A DNA stretch of 64,000 nucleotides from Motilibacter rhizosphaerae (GCF_004216915.1 NZ_SGXD01000001.1:372001-436000), one strand, 5' to 3'. Positions 15,878 through 24,989 are shown, counted from the stretch's first letter. Notes: generated from the sequence alone by a model not told the origin. Program-made: numbers and translations.

Positions 15878-17587
15878 TCAGGGGGCGACGGTCGGGGTCC
15901 ACGTGACGGGTTCGTGGATGCCTTCGCGGGCGAGTCGGGCGGCGGCGGTCTCGTGGAGGGCGGGGGCCGCGTCGGGGAGCCGGGCGCGGGTGAAGGTGCG
16001 GTAACCGTTGACAAAGCCCTTGCTGTAGTCGGGGTTTCCGGTCCGGCCGATCGGGTCGCTGCCGGTGAGGATCTCGTGGAGCGCCATCGCGGTGTAGGCG
16101 TCTCGGGGGGAACCGGCGGGCGGGAGGTCCCATCCGGTGGTTGTGACGACGTTGTCCCACTCGTCGTCGGTGAGGGGGTCGACGTCCGGGAAGCGGCGGC
16201 GGCGCCGGTCGTAGTCGATGGGGGGCGGCGCGTCGCTCAGGGTCTGCCTGACGGACGTGACGAACCGTTCGGCGAAGTCGAGGAGTCCGCGGTCGCGGAT
16301 GCAGGCCCAGGCATAACTGACGGAGCGGGGCTCGTCGACGCCGAGGTCGAGCTGGGCGCGTTGCCAGTTGCGGCCGTCGCTGGTGAGGACGGCGGCGCTG
16401 AGGGCGAGGGCGAGGAGCTGGGGCTGGCAGACGGAGCGGAGGAGGTGGGGTGTCGCGTCGTGCCAGAAGAGCTGCGGCACGTTCGCGGTGGTGACGGTGG
16501 CGGCGTCGTCGCGGGCGCGGACGCGTTCGAGGGACCCGCGTAGCGGGCGGGCCGCGAGGACGAGGATGTCGCCGAGCAGCGGGGTCGACGCGCCGATCTG
16601 GTTGCGCAGGACGCTGGGGGTGATCGGCTTGCCCTGGTCGCGGCGGCGGCGGACGTAGAGCTCGAGCCCGGTCGCGGCGTCGCCGCGGCTGGGCGCGTCG
16701 AGGGCGGGCGCTGCGACGGCGAGGGCCGCGGCGGTCAGCGCTGCGGTCGGTGGGGCGGTGAAGGTGCGGGTTCGCGGGAGGCGGGCTGCGGCGAGGGCGG
16801 TGACCGCTTCGAGGAGTTCGGGGTGGTCGGGCGGGACGTCGGCGGGTTCGATGCTGCCGAGGACGAACCCGGCGAGGGTCTTGAGGTCGGTGAACGCGTC
16901 GGCGGTGGGGACCGTCTCCCCGGCGACTGGGTGGGCGCCGCCGGCCAGCCACGTGTCGATGACGCGCTGGGCATGCAGGACCGGGGAGGCGTCCGGGAGC
17001 TCGGGCGCGGGGGTGCCGGCGAGCGGGAAGCCGCAGGCGTCGGCGGCGCGGCCCCGGTTCCGTCCGTCCGTCGACGGGGAGCCGCACTCCCCCGGCTCGG
17101 GGACGAGCCAGTTGCGGGAGTCGCGGTAGCGCGGGACCTTTCCGCAGTGGGGGCAGGCGTCGGCGAGGAGGAGGCGGTGCTCGGGGCAGGCGACGGCCCA
17201 GGCGAGCTGCCAGGAGAGCTTCCAGCGGCCCCCGGTCTCGTCGAGGCAGGCGGGGCAGAACCGGGAGCCGCGCCCGCGGGTCCACAGGTTCTTGCGGTCG
17301 GGGAGCAGGGTGGTCGGGTCGATGCGGAGCGCGACGCCGTCCCACCGGTTGAGGGCGAGGGCGGTGACGGCGTCGCGGTCGAGCCCGGCGGTGGCGGCGA
17401 GGGCGTCGGTCTCGGCATCGTCGAGGACGGTGCGGTGGGCGCGGTAGGCGGTGAGGCGGGACAGGCCGAGGGCGCGGAGGAGGTCGCCGGTGGGGGTGTG
17501 GAGGTCGTGGGCGTAGGCGTCGACCCAGGAGTCGAGGGCCTCGCCGGGCAGGGGCGCGAGGCGGACGGCGATGGCTGCGTGCGTCAC
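15878..17587 (-). CDS. tniQ: TniQ/TnsD-family transposon target-selection protein
   Basis: Targeting subunit of the Tn7-like transposase, 569 residues. The family N-terminus is RLAPLPGEALDSWVDAYAHDL. Zinc-finger ligands are C111/C114 (FCPAC), C134/H137 (CPEH) and C145/C148 (CPHC), the arrangement seen in TniQ. The length is closer to site-specific TnsD proteins than to short TniQ, so it may recognise a fixed attachment site. The GTG at 17587 overlaps the tnsC stop (GTGA). It is the last gene of the tns operon. Known role: bridges target DNA to the TnsC ATPase. Confidence 0.88.
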   Translation of the reverse strand: MTHAAIAVRLAPLPGEALDSWVDAYAHDLHTPTGDLLRALGLSRLTAYRAHRTVLDDAETDALAATAGLDRDAVTALALNRWDGVALRIDPTTLLPDRKNLWTRGRGSRFCPACLDETGGRWKLSWQLAWAVACPEHRLLLADACPHCGKVPRYRDSRNWLVPEPGECGSPSTDGRNRGRAADACGFPLAGTPAPELPDASPVLHAQRVIDTWLAGGAHPVAGETVPTADAFTDLKTLAGFVLGSIEPADVPPDHPELLEAVTALAAARLPRTRTFTAPPTAALTAAALAVAAPALDAPSRGDAATGLELYVRRRRDQGKPITPSVLRNQIGASTPLLGDILVLAARPLRGSLERVRARDDAATVTTANVPQLFWHDATPHLLRSVCQPQLLALALSAAVLTSDGRNWQRAQLDLGVDEPRSVSYAWACIRDRGLLDFAERFVTSVRQTLSDAPPPIDYDRRRRRFPDVDPLTDDEWDNVVTTTGWDLPPAGSPRDAYTAMALHEILTGSDPIGRTGNPDYSKGFVNGYRTFTRARLPDAAPALHETAAARLAREGIHEPVTWTPTVAP

Positions 17588-18666
17588 GAGCTGGTGCGGT
17601 CCTTCCGGGTGTGCTCGGCGGCGTAGTCCAGGCGGACCCGCTCGAGGATGTCGCGGTTGAGGGCTTCCTCGCGGGTCGTGACGGCGAGGTGGCAGCCGCG
17701 GTGGATGAGGGTCATGAGGCTTCCGATGACTCCGGCGCTGCGTGCCCACAGGTACTCGGGGAGGTCGCGGTGGAGCATCCCGGGCCACGCGGAGCCGAGG
17801 ACGAGGTTCTGCTCGATGCCGGAGAGCAGGCGCCGCCACTCACGTGACCAGTCCGAGTCGGACTGGTGCCACGGCTCCATCGGCACGAGGGTCCAGCGGC
17901 GGCGGGTCTGGGCGCCGGCGGGGGTGTCGCCGCCGAGGAGGGCGCTGGAGCGGTCGAGGTCGATGCCGGCGTACACGAACGTGCACGGCAGGGTCTCGGC
18001 GAGGTGCTTGAGGTGGTTGTTGACGGCCTGGCCGGCGGCGTGGGTCGGCTGGACGAAGTGGACGTCGTCGAGGATGACGACCTCGGTCTCGCAGCGGGCG
18101 ATGGCGTCCTGGGCGCGGCGGGCGAGGACGGGGGCGGTCTGCCTGTTGGTGCCGGGAAGCCCGTAGAACATGCAGAGCATCTCGTTGAGGGTGCGGGGGT
18201 GCGTCTGTCCGGTGAGCCGGATGTAGCAGACGGGGACGCGCTCGTCGCCGGTGGCGGTCCGGTCGCCGAGTTCGGCGACGCGGCGGCGGTGGAGGTCCTG
18301 GCCGTAGCTGACGACGGCGGTGGTCTTTCCGAGGTTGGCCTGCCCGCTGACCGCGACGGCCGGCCTGATCCTCTGCCTGACCTCGCTGTTGGACTCGACG
18401 ACGAGGTCGAGGTCCTCGAGGACCCGCCGCAGGGACGGGGTCTTGAACGGGCCGAGGTTCTGGTGCCAGGCGCGCCGCTCCCGGTTGTAGCGGGCCAGGT
18501 CGAGCTGGGACACGGCGGCGAGGTCGGCGGTGGGGATGGTGGTGGGCTTCGGGGGCTTCTGCTCGTTGACGGCGGCGAGCCATCCGGTGCGACTGTTGAG
18601 CGGCTCCTCCATCGTCTCCGGCGCCGGCGGGGCGGCGCGTCGGGCGGTGCTCCTGCGTGCGGTCAC
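17584..18666 (-). CDS. tnsC: TnsC-like AAA+ transposition regulator
   Basis: ATPase of 360 residues. Walker A is GQANLGKTT (about 108-116) and Walker B VVILDD (196-201), followed by HFVQP. It lacks the long C-terminal region of E. coli TnsC (555 residues), similar in size to TniB/IstB-type regulators. Expected to polymerise on target DNA marked by TniQ and to activate TnsA/TnsB. GTG start at 18666 overlapping the tnsB stop by 4 bp, and its own stop overlaps the tniQ start the same way. Confidence 0.88.
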   Translation of the reverse strand: MTARRSTARRAAPPAPETMEEPLNSRTGWLAAVNEQKPPKPTTIPTADLAAVSQLDLARYNRERRAWHQNLGPFKTPSLRRVLEDLDLVVESNSEVRQRIRPAVAVSGQANLGKTTAVVSYGQDLHRRRVAELGDRTATGDERVPVCYIRLTGQTHPRTLNEMLCMFYGLPGTNRQTAPVLARRAQDAIARCETEVVILDDVHFVQPTHAAGQAVNNHLKHLAETLPCTFVYAGIDLDRSSALLGGDTPAGAQTRRRWTLVPMEPWHQSDSDWSREWRRLLSGIEQNLVLGSAWPGMLHRDLPEYLWARSAGVIGSLMTLIHRGCHLAVTTREEALNRDILERVRLDYAAEHTRKDRTSS

Positions 18667-20879
18667 AGCATCTCCATGGGCTCGATGTCGTCGTCCTGGT
18701 CGGGGGCGGGGCCGCGGCGCTCCTCGTCGGGGAGGTCGAGGTCGGCCAGGGGCGCGCCCGTCGCGGGGGGCGCGTCTGCCGCGCCCCGGGGAACCGCGGC
18801 AGCGGGGGTCGGGTCGAGCGCGATGGCGCTGTAGACGTACTCCTCCGGGGTCTGGTCCCCGGAGACGGGAGCCGCTACGACGGCGGCCGCCTTGAGGTCG
18901 CCGCGGGCCGCTGCGGAGCGGATGGCGGCAATGCGCTGCGGGCGGGTCGCGACGATGCCGGACGTCCAGTCGTCGATGAGACGGAGCAGGACGGGCTCGA
19001 CGTCGCGCCGTTCCTCACGGGCGAGCGCCTTCGCGATGGCGACGACCTCCTCCCCGAACGGGGCGGGGACCTCGGGGGCGTGGACCCAGCGGAGGCGGTG
19101 CCACGTGTTGTCGGCCGGGTCCTGGAAGTAGGCGTGCCGGACGTCGTCGGGGTCGCGGCGCACCGGCCACCGGCCCTCCCGCGCGGGGTAGGGGCTGGCC
19201 TGGTCGCGGTAGGGGGTGAGGGCGGGGCCGTTGTAGCGCAGGCCGTCGAACTCGATGCCGTAGTGCTTGATGTGGACCCATCGGGTCGGCAGGAAGTTGA
19301 AGATGTGGGTGCGACTGGCGGGCAGCCGGAGGAGCCCGGCCCTGGCGATGCCGACGTTGAGCATGTCGCGGGGGCTGACGGGCACGCCGGGCCGCTCCGG
19401 CAGCGCGAGCCCGTCGTGGGGCCTGGCGTGGTAGCAGTCGCGGATCCACTCGCGCAGGATCGCCTCGAGCTCGTCGAGGTAGTAGAACGCCTTGCTCTCG
19501 ATGTCCACGCCTCGGGCGAGGGGGTCAGAGCCCTTGAACCCGGGCAGGTTCTGCAGGACCTCGTGCACGGTGCGGAAGAACCGCTCGACCCTGGCCTTGT
19601 CCGTCGGGGTGCGGGGGCGGGCGGGCTGCACGGTGGCGCCGATGGCGGCGCACGCGGACAGGAACAGGTCGGACAGGTAGACCTTGCCGTGGTCGATGAC
19701 CACGTTCTCCGGGGCGACGGAGGGGAGTTCTCCGCCCATCTCGCGGAGCCGCTGGTTCACGCCGCGGCGCTCCTCGTTGTGAGTGAGCGGGCGGCCGGTC
19801 TCCATCTGGTCGGCGTCGACGACGACGAAGCTCGGGACGCCCGCGTACTCCCCCTCGTTGGGGACGACCACCTCGTAGAGGACGAGGGACGCGTCGACCG
19901 CGCGGGTGGACCAGGGGGACAGCTTCAGCCCGAGGATGCACGCGGAGAACAGGTCGATCGCGACGGTGCACTCGCAGCGGACCCACTTGTGCGTCACCGG
20001 GTCCACGGCGAACACGTCGAGGACCGTGCTGTCGAGGAGCACGTACTCGCCGGGGCGGGTCGCGCGCAGCTTCCCGTAGGCGCCCTGCGGGGAGTTCGCT
20101 ACCGAGCGCCGACGCTTCGCCGTGGTGAAGGAGGCGCGGCCCTGGGACAGCGCGGTCAGCGCCCGGTGCGCGGTGGCGCGCGACGGGAGCGGCACGACGC
20201 ACCGGCCGTCGCCGTCGACGCCGTACTTCCGGCAGAGCACGACTTCGATCCGGCGGATCACTGTGTCCTTCCACCGGGTCGACTCCTCCTCGAGGTCGTC
20301 CAGCTCGGCGCGCGCGGCGTCCAGCCACCGGTGGTCCAGGCGGGCGAGGGGTCCGCTGCGGGCCCCGAACCGGCGGTCGGCGAGGCCCGCGGGCCCGCCT
20401 TCCAGGTAGGCGCCGACCCACCGCTTGATCGTCTTGGTGCTGACGCCGAGCTCGCGGGCCTTCTCCGCCATGCGGTCCCGGCGCGGGCGTGCTGGTAAGT
20501 ACGCGTCCCGCGGTTCCCCGGGCGCGGGGACCTCCGCGCTCCCGGACCCGTACCCGGTCAGGACCTCGCGGACGTGCCGGGAGCGTTCGCGGACCTGCTC
20601 CAGCGCCTCGGGAGGCAGCGCGGCCAAAACGGTCCCGAGAGCCTCGCCGCCGGTGTCGTCTGACCCGGAGCCGGGCCGGTGGCCCTGGTCGTCCGCGGCT
20701 GCGCTGGGCGCGTCGACGAGGAGGTCGCCGGTGAGCCGGGTGACGGCGACCTGCCGGACAGTGCCGTGTCCGTCGTCGAGGATCACCGACGCCCCGTCGA
20801 TCCCTTGCACGGCCCAGCGCGCGCCGTCCCAGTCGACACGCCCGCCCATGCGGAGGACGAGCCCTGCCCCGGCGCTCAC
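18663..20879 (-). CDS. tnsB: TnsB-like DDE transposase
   Basis: Catalytic transposase of 738 residues of the Mu/TnsB class. The N-terminal HTH region (MAEKARELGVSTKTIKRWVGAYLEGG) is for end binding. The RNase H-fold core has D283 in LLDSTVLDVF, D396 in VVIDHGKVYLSD and E432 in TDKARVERFFRTVHE, with 36 residues between the last two as usual. A Mu-type C-terminal beta-barrel follows, then an acidic tail (DQDDDIEPMEML) for TnsC contact. It cuts and joins the 3' ends. The start is the GTG at 20879, overlapping the tnsA stop. Confidence 0.92.
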   Translation of the reverse strand: MSAGAGLVLRMGGRVDWDGARWAVQGIDGASVILDDGHGTVRQVAVTRLTGDLLVDAPSAAADDQGHRPGSGSDDTGGEALGTVLAALPPEALEQVRERSRHVREVLTGYGSGSAEVPAPGEPRDAYLPARPRRDRMAEKARELGVSTKTIKRWVGAYLEGGPAGLADRRFGARSGPLARLDHRWLDAARAELDDLEEESTRWKDTVIRRIEVVLCRKYGVDGDGRCVVPLPSRATAHRALTALSQGRASFTTAKRRRSVANSPQGAYGKLRATRPGEYVLLDSTVLDVFAVDPVTHKWVRCECTVAIDLFSACILGLKLSPWSTRAVDASLVLYEVVVPNEGEYAGVPSFVVVDADQMETGRPLTHNEERRGVNQRLREMGGELPSVAPENVVIDHGKVYLSDLFLSACAAIGATVQPARPRTPTDKARVERFFRTVHEVLQNLPGFKGSDPLARGVDIESKAFYYLDELEAILREWIRDCYHARPHDGLALPERPGVPVSPRDMLNVGIARAGLLRLPASRTHIFNFLPTRWVHIKHYGIEFDGLRYNGPALTPYRDQASPYPAREGRWPVRRDPDDVRHAYFQDPADNTWHRLRWVHAPEVPAPFGEEVVAIAKALAREERRDVEPVLLRLIDDWTSGIVATRPQRIAAIRSAAARGDLKAAAVVAAPVSGDQTPEEYVYSAIALDPTPAAAVPRGAADAPPATGAPLADLDLPDEERRGPAPDQDDDIEPMEML

Positions 20880-21592
20880 CGCGGCCACATCTCGGTGTCG
20901 CCGCACAGGACCTTCGTCAGGTCGCAGGCGCGCTCCCCATTCCAGAGCAGGTGCAGCAGCGCGGGCCGCAGGAGCGGCACGTCCCCGGGGGCGGCGGCGG
21001 CGAGGGCGAGGCGGAACGTCGTCGGCGCCCCGGTCGCGCCCCGGGCGACGGCGAGGGACGCCGGGTCGATCCGGTCGGCCCAGCGGTACCCGGAGAGGAA
21101 CCGGACGTTCGACACGACCAACGGGTCGGCGCCGGTCCACACCTCGTGGTCCCAGCCGCGGGCGCGGAGCGCGGCGCCGACCTGCCGTGCGCGCTCCCGC
21201 AGCCGCGGCCGGGTCAGGGCGTCGCGGCGGACGACGTCCACGACCGTCGCGCCCCCGCCGCGGCGGACGAGGAGGATGTCCGGGGTTGCGGCGCGCCCCC
21301 CGTCGGGGCGGAGGAAGACGAAAGGCTGGGTGAGCATCGCGGTCACGTCGGGGTCGTGCTCCCCGAGCAGCAGCCGGCTGAGCTCGAGCTGCGACTCGAA
21401 CGGCAGGTGCCGGCCGTCCTTCTCGCTCCAGTAGTCGCCCGGGATGTTGGGCGCCCCCTTCCGACCGACGATCCGCCGCACCGGATTCCCGGCGGCGATC
21501 TCGGCCGCGGTCACGTCCTCGAGTCGCACGTGCCGCGACGCCCCGTCGCGTCCGCGGAGGAGCACCAACGGCAGGTACGCCGGCCCGGTCAC
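20876..21592 (-). CDS. tnsA: TnsA-like transposon end nuclease
   Basis: Restriction-endonuclease-fold subunit of 238 residues that cleaves the 5' ends in Tn7-like cut-and-paste transposition. The first two catalytic residues are apparent: E66 in LPFESQLEL and D105 in ATPDILLV. The third motif reads ATVVDVVRRDA (116-125), where the conserved Lys of the E-D-QxK core is not present and Arg or Val stands in its place. Either the enzyme tolerates this, or 5' cleavage is impaired and the element would form cointegrates. GTG start overlapping the upstream stop. Confidence 0.78.
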   Translation of the reverse strand: MTGPAYLPLVLLRGRDGASRHVRLEDVTAAEIAAGNPVRRIVGRKGAPNIPGDYWSEKDGRHLPFESQLELSRLLLGEHDPDVTAMLTQPFVFLRPDGGRAATPDILLVRRGGGATVVDVVRRDALTRPRLRERARQVGAALRARGWDHEVWTGADPLVVSNVRFLSGYRWADRIDPASLAVARGATGAPTTFRLALAAAAPGDVPLLRPALLHLLWNGERACDLTKVLCGDTEMWPR

Positions 21593-21870
21593 GGCTCCTC
21601 CCCCCGGACGACCGCGCGGCCGCCGGCGACCGGCGGCTCACGGAACGCCACCGGACCGGGGGCGGCGCCCGCGGGAAGGTCGAGGATCAGCCCGTAGGCG
21701 TCCTCGAGCTCGTCCTCGACCTCGTCGAGGACGTTCCGGGGGACGCCGCGGGCGGCGAGCGGGGCGAGGGACCGGGCGCGCACGGCGTTGAGGCACACCG
21801 TGTACGGCTCGCCGGTGATCTCCTGGACGAGCCGGGCGGCTCGCTTCTCGGTGCTGTTGTGCCTGGGCAT
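21589..21870 (-). CDS. small leader protein of the tns operon, unknown
   Basis: 93 residues, ATG at 21870 after GGGAGAT, stop overlapping tnsA (GTGA). The N-terminus MPRHNSTEKRAARLVQEITGEPYTVCLNAVRAR resembles short actinobacterial proteins with a helix-turn-helix-like KRRA..LQ..TG..Y segment. The rest is acidic then Pro-rich. Its tight coupling to tnsABC-tniQ suggests a role in transposition or its control. No catalytic motif was seen. Confidence 0.7.
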   Translation of the reverse strand: MPRHNSTEKRAARLVQEITGEPYTVCLNAVRARSLAPLAARGVPRNVLDEVEDELEDAYGLILDLPAGAAPGPVAFREPPVAGGRAVVRGEEP

Positions 21871-22083
21871 CGTGATCTCCCTGAGGGGTCGGCGGGGTTG
21901 GGTCGCCGCGGTTGCGGCCGCGAGGTCGTGGCTGCCGGGTCGTGGACGCCGGGTCGTGGACGGGCGTGAGCGGGGCAGGCAGACGCGCCCCTGCTGGCCG
22001 CTGCCGGCAGGGGCCAGCGGTTACGGCCGGAGGGACGTCGGCGGGCGCCGTCCCGCGGGAACGGGCCCGCGGGACGGCGGCGG

Positions 22084-22365
22084 TCAGAGCGCCGGGTGAG
22101 TCAGGAGGGGGTCCACGGCGGCTGCGTGGCCCCGGCCCCGCACGGGCGCCCGGTCCCCGGGGGACGCCGCGGCCACAGCCCGGGCCGGGGTCTCACGCCG
22201 CGGACGGTCACCCGGGAGCGGGAGCGTCGGGGTGACGACGGGGCGGGGCGGCATGACGGCGGGCGCCGCGGCGGGCGACGGGGCGGGAAGGGCGAGCGAC
22301 GTGCGCTCGGCTGTCCCGGACGGCGGGATGGGCGCGCGCTTGCGCGCCACCGCGAGAGGTGTCAC
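22084..22365 (-). CDS. possible small Pro/Ala-rich protein
   Basis: 93 codons from a GTG with an AGGAGACC/AGGAA-like stretch upstream. The product is low-complexity (PAPSPAAAPAVMPPRP) with no domain. It lies 214 bp upstream of the tns leader gene on the same strand, so it could be the first gene of that transcript. Coding status is uncertain because GC-rich DNA yields such ORFs by chance. Confidence 0.3.
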   Translation of the reverse strand: MTPLAVARKRAPIPPSGTAERTSLALPAPSPAAAPAVMPPRPVVTPTLPLPGDRPRRETPARAVAAASPGDRAPVRGRGHAAAVDPLLTHPAL

Positions 22366-22684
22366 GATGGTTCCTGGTCTCCTGGTCGCTGATCTCGGCA
22401 GTGAGGCCCGGCTAGTCGGCTCCACCCGACTTCGCCAAGCGCATGGCGTCGAACCCGTCGCGGTCGACGCCATGACGCCGTCCGGACCTGTTCCCCGTCG
22501 GAAGCCGCTGGCTGCTCGCCTCGGGACGGGTTGCCAGGTGCCACGCTAGATCACCAGCCCCTATCATGCGCCGTTCCATGCCGTCAACCATGGAATTCGT
22601 GAGCGCTAATCGTGGCCCGCCCCGCCGTGCAGTCGAGGCCCCCTTGTCAGGCTCCTGCAGTCAAAGTCATCCGCCGAGGCAGCC
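22366..22684. other. non-coding region upstream of the tns operon
   Basis: No convincing gene. The AT content rises at about 22550-22610 (CTATCATGCG, CATGGAATTCGTGAGCGCTAATCG), unlike its surroundings, which suggests promoter DNA or a junction. I looked here for TTGTCC-type end repeats and saw only one weak match (CCTTGTCAGG). Confidence 0.4.
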
Positions 22685-22713
22685 TTGCCACCGCCCCGTG
22701 CCGCGAATATCGT
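22685..22713 (+). promoter_or_regulatory. promoter for a leaderless mRNA
   Basis: TTGCCA (22685-22690), a 17-bp spacer, TATCGT (22708-22713), then the GTG start at 22721. The spacing puts the transcription start at or next to the GTG, and there is no Shine-Dalgarno sequence. Confidence 0.55.
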
Positions 22714-22720
22714 TCGAATT

Positions 22721-23431
22721 GTGACCGCCGACGCCCTAGACCTGCGCGCGGTGGTCGACGACCTGGGACCCATTCCGTGCGCCAACCCCACGTGCCGCAC
22801 TCCGCTGCGTCCGGTCGAGCCGGGCACGAGAGGCCGCCGCTCCCCCTACTGCTCCGACGGACGCTGCAAGGGCGAGGTCCACCGGCAGCGACAGAGGCTG
22901 CGGAAGGTGCACGCCCTCCTCCTCGCCGAGCATCCCGACTCGTCCGAGCTGTCCCAGCACCGCGCGATGGTCAACCACGTGGAACGGCTCATGACCGCCT
23001 ACGGACTCGAGCCCGACGCACGTGATCCCCGCCCCGGCCGGCGACGCCCCGACGAGGGATCAGTGACCGGCGGCGTCGGGCGAGCGGTCGCCGACGCGCC
23101 TGCACCGCGGCCGGAGCCGATCACGACCTTCGTGTCCAACCCCGCGATCTGGCTGGACGGCTGCACCCAGAGAGAGTTCGACGAACACCAGCGCCGCCTC
23201 GGCAAACACCTTCAAGCCGCCATCACGAACCTGCGGACGCTCACCGGAGGCAAGTCACTCGCCACGGTCCAGGCGACCCTGGGAAGCGTGTACGACAACG
23301 TCGCCGGCGCACAGTCCCACTTCCGTTCGCTCGACCTCGCCGTCATCCGAGGCGACCCGACCGACGCCGACGCCGCAGAACGCTCCACCGGCGAGCACCG
23401 GGAGCCGACCGGACAGGCGCCCACGTTCTAG
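22721..23431 (+). CDS. zinc-ribbon-like protein of unknown function
   Basis: 236 residues from the GTG at 22721. The N-terminal part has four cysteines, CANPTC then YCSDGRCKGEVHR, which probably bind one zinc, followed by a basic helical segment (RQRQRLRKVHALLL) and a predicted helical C-terminus (FDEHQRRLGKHLQAAITNL). It is likely a DNA- or RNA-binding protein. A decayed second copy lies 2.3 kb away at 24990-25613, so the family may travel with this element. No function can be assigned. Confidence 0.7.
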   Translation: MTADALDLRAVVDDLGPIPCANPTCRTPLRPVEPGTRGRRSPYCSDGRCKGEVHRQRQRLRKVHALLLAEHPDSSELSQHRAMVNHVERLMTAYGLEPDARDPRPGRRRPDEGSVTGGVGRAVADAPAPRPEPITTFVSNPAIWLDGCTQREFDEHQRRLGKHLQAAITNLRTLTGGKSLATVQATLGSVYDNVAGAQSHFRSLDLAVIRGDPTDADAAERSTGEHREPTGQAPTF

Positions 23432-23483
23432 CGTCCTCCTCGCCGCCGAAGGCGCCCTGGCCGCGTCCGGAGCGCTGGCCGCG

Positions 23484-24121
23484 CTACCTGCCGGTGGCCG
23501 CGTCGCCGGCGATGTCGGTGAGGGCGTCCTCGAACTCGAAGGACTCGTCTTGCGCGCCGCTTCGGGCGTGGGCGGCCTCGTGCAGGAGCGTGCGGGCGAA
23601 CGCCACCGGGTCGGCGAGCTGGTCGCGGCGCACGACGATCGCCTGTTCCTCGCCTAGCCACTGCCCGCGGACGTTGTCCCCGCGGGCCCCAGGCGCATCG
23701 TTCTCAAGACGCGGACGGCCTTGACCCGCCCGCCGAGCCGTGTCCCCGCGAGGCGGAGCAGGGACCGGGCAAGGGCGAGGACGGCCTGCTCCTGCTCCGT
23801 GAGGTCCGCAGCGGCGACGAAGTCGTAGGCGAAGCTGTCGTTGTACCGCGCCTCGAAGCGGCTCAACGTGGTCACCGGCTGATCACCAGTCGTCGGCCTG
23901 CCAAGCATGCGTGCCACGCCGGGAGGGACGATCACGAGCCGGTACCCGTCGTCCCTGGCCCGGCCGATCGAGGCACGGGCCTCGTCGAGTTCGGCGACGG
24001 TGACGAACAGGACCCGCTCGTGCCGGTCGAGGACCCTGCACGCGTGCACGGCCACCCTGATCCAGCCCAGCTCGTCTCGGAACCCCTCCGTGCCGAACTC
24101 CTGCAGACGACGCCCGGGCAA
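23484..24121 (-). pseudogene. remnant of an ATP-binding (HSP90-like) protein, C-terminal HEAAHA part
   Basis: Coding character runs from about 24121 to about 23700 in one frame (RVLFVTVAELDEARASIG, YRLVIVPPGVARMLGRP, NDSFAYDFVAAADLTEQEQAV). It continues after a frameshift in another frame (QWLGEEQAIVVRRDQLADP, then ARTLLHEAAHARSGAQDESFE) to a stop at 23484-23486. This order resembles the C-terminal half of actinobacterial HSP90-type ATP-binding proteins that end in an HExxH-like helix. The N-terminal ATPase domain is missing, so the gene is both truncated and frameshifted. Confidence 0.5.
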
Positions 24122-24220
24122 ACCAGCTCTGGGGCTTCGTCGACGTGGGCGCCCGGGGCGAGCTCAGCGGCGTCATCCACCTCACCCCCGACTTTGGGCG
24201 CTGCGCCTGCCCGCCGTGCG

Positions 24221-24880
24221 TCAGCCGCACGACCCGGAGGAGTCCGCGCTAGGGCCTCGCCTTCGCCCTGCGGAGGCGTCCCCGGGGCCGGCCGTCGTCA
24301 TCCCCGCTGCGGCGACGGCCGCCGCCGCGGCTCTCCCGCTCGCTGCGCGCCCTCGGAGGGTCGAGGAGGCTCTCAGCCGAGCTGCTCCTGGCCGGTTGGC
24401 TGCGTCCGCCGCGCCCGCGCTAGCGGGGATCCTTGCAGCGTCGCTCACCGGGAGCACGCCGGCCTCGGTCAGGTCCCTCTGCGTCAGTCGGGGGGACTCG
24501 AGGACCAGGTCGAGGAGGACCTGCTGGTCGGTCTCTAGGTCGGTGAGCAGGACGAGCACGTCGAGCAGGTCCGTCGTGTACGCCGAGGGCCAGGAGGTCG
24601 GCCGGATGTCGTCGAGCGGCGACCGGGGTCCGCGGGTCTGGGGTCGCGTTGCCCGGCGGTACCCGAACCACTTGCGCAGGACGTTCGTGCCGGACACCTG
24701 GTACTGGACGACCGCGGGGGGCACGGGCGCGATCCTGCTCTCGCCGACGAGCAGGGATGCCCGTGTGTGCGCGTCGTAGACGAGGGTGTCGGGCATCGTG
24801 CTCCGTCCACGCGCATCTTCGAGGAAGTCCAGCAGCCCCATCGCCATCGCCGTCTTCGCCCTCACCGCGTCCACGGACAC
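24221..24880 (-). pseudogene. 3' remnant of a type ISP restriction-modification enzyme
   Basis: About 150 residues match the C-terminal target-recognition end of type ISP enzymes (fused nuclease-helicase-methyltransferase, normally over 1000 residues): LVYDAHTRASLLVGESRI, VQYQVSGTNVLRKWFGYRR, SPLDDIRPTSWPSAYTTDLL and TEAGVLPVSDAARIP. The helicase and methyltransferase domains are absent upstream. The tail after SDAARIP is an unrelated Ala/Arg-rich read-through. It is interpreted as the scar of a deleted defence gene. Family recognised by eye. Confidence 0.55.
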
Positions 24881-24989
24881 CGGGACGCCCGCCCGGATCA
24901 GGTACCGCGCAGTCTCGACGACGACGGCTGGGAGGCATGCCCGACCGACTGGACCGCTCCGTTCCTGCGCCTGCTCGCTCGCGGGCGAA

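Noticed and set aside
15810-17345. 511-codon minus-strand ORF overlapping tniQ
   Set aside because: Arg/Pro-rich product in the wrong frame of tniQ; tniQ has the zinc-finger Cys/His pattern.
21871-22730. Alternative transposon end next to tnsA
   Set aside because: Expected from the Tn7 layout, but only one weak TTGTC-like word is present, against clusters at 15.2 and 53.3 kb.
22612-23025. Plus-strand ORF overlapping the zinc-ribbon gene
   Set aside because: The overlapping frame from 22721 has paired cysteines, a homologous decayed copy and a promoter; this frame has none.
24120-24252. Plus-strand fragment reading NQLWGFVDVGARGELSG
   Set aside because: Looks protein-like for about 40 codons but has no start, overlaps the edges of two minus-strand remnants and was not recognised; too weak to annotate.
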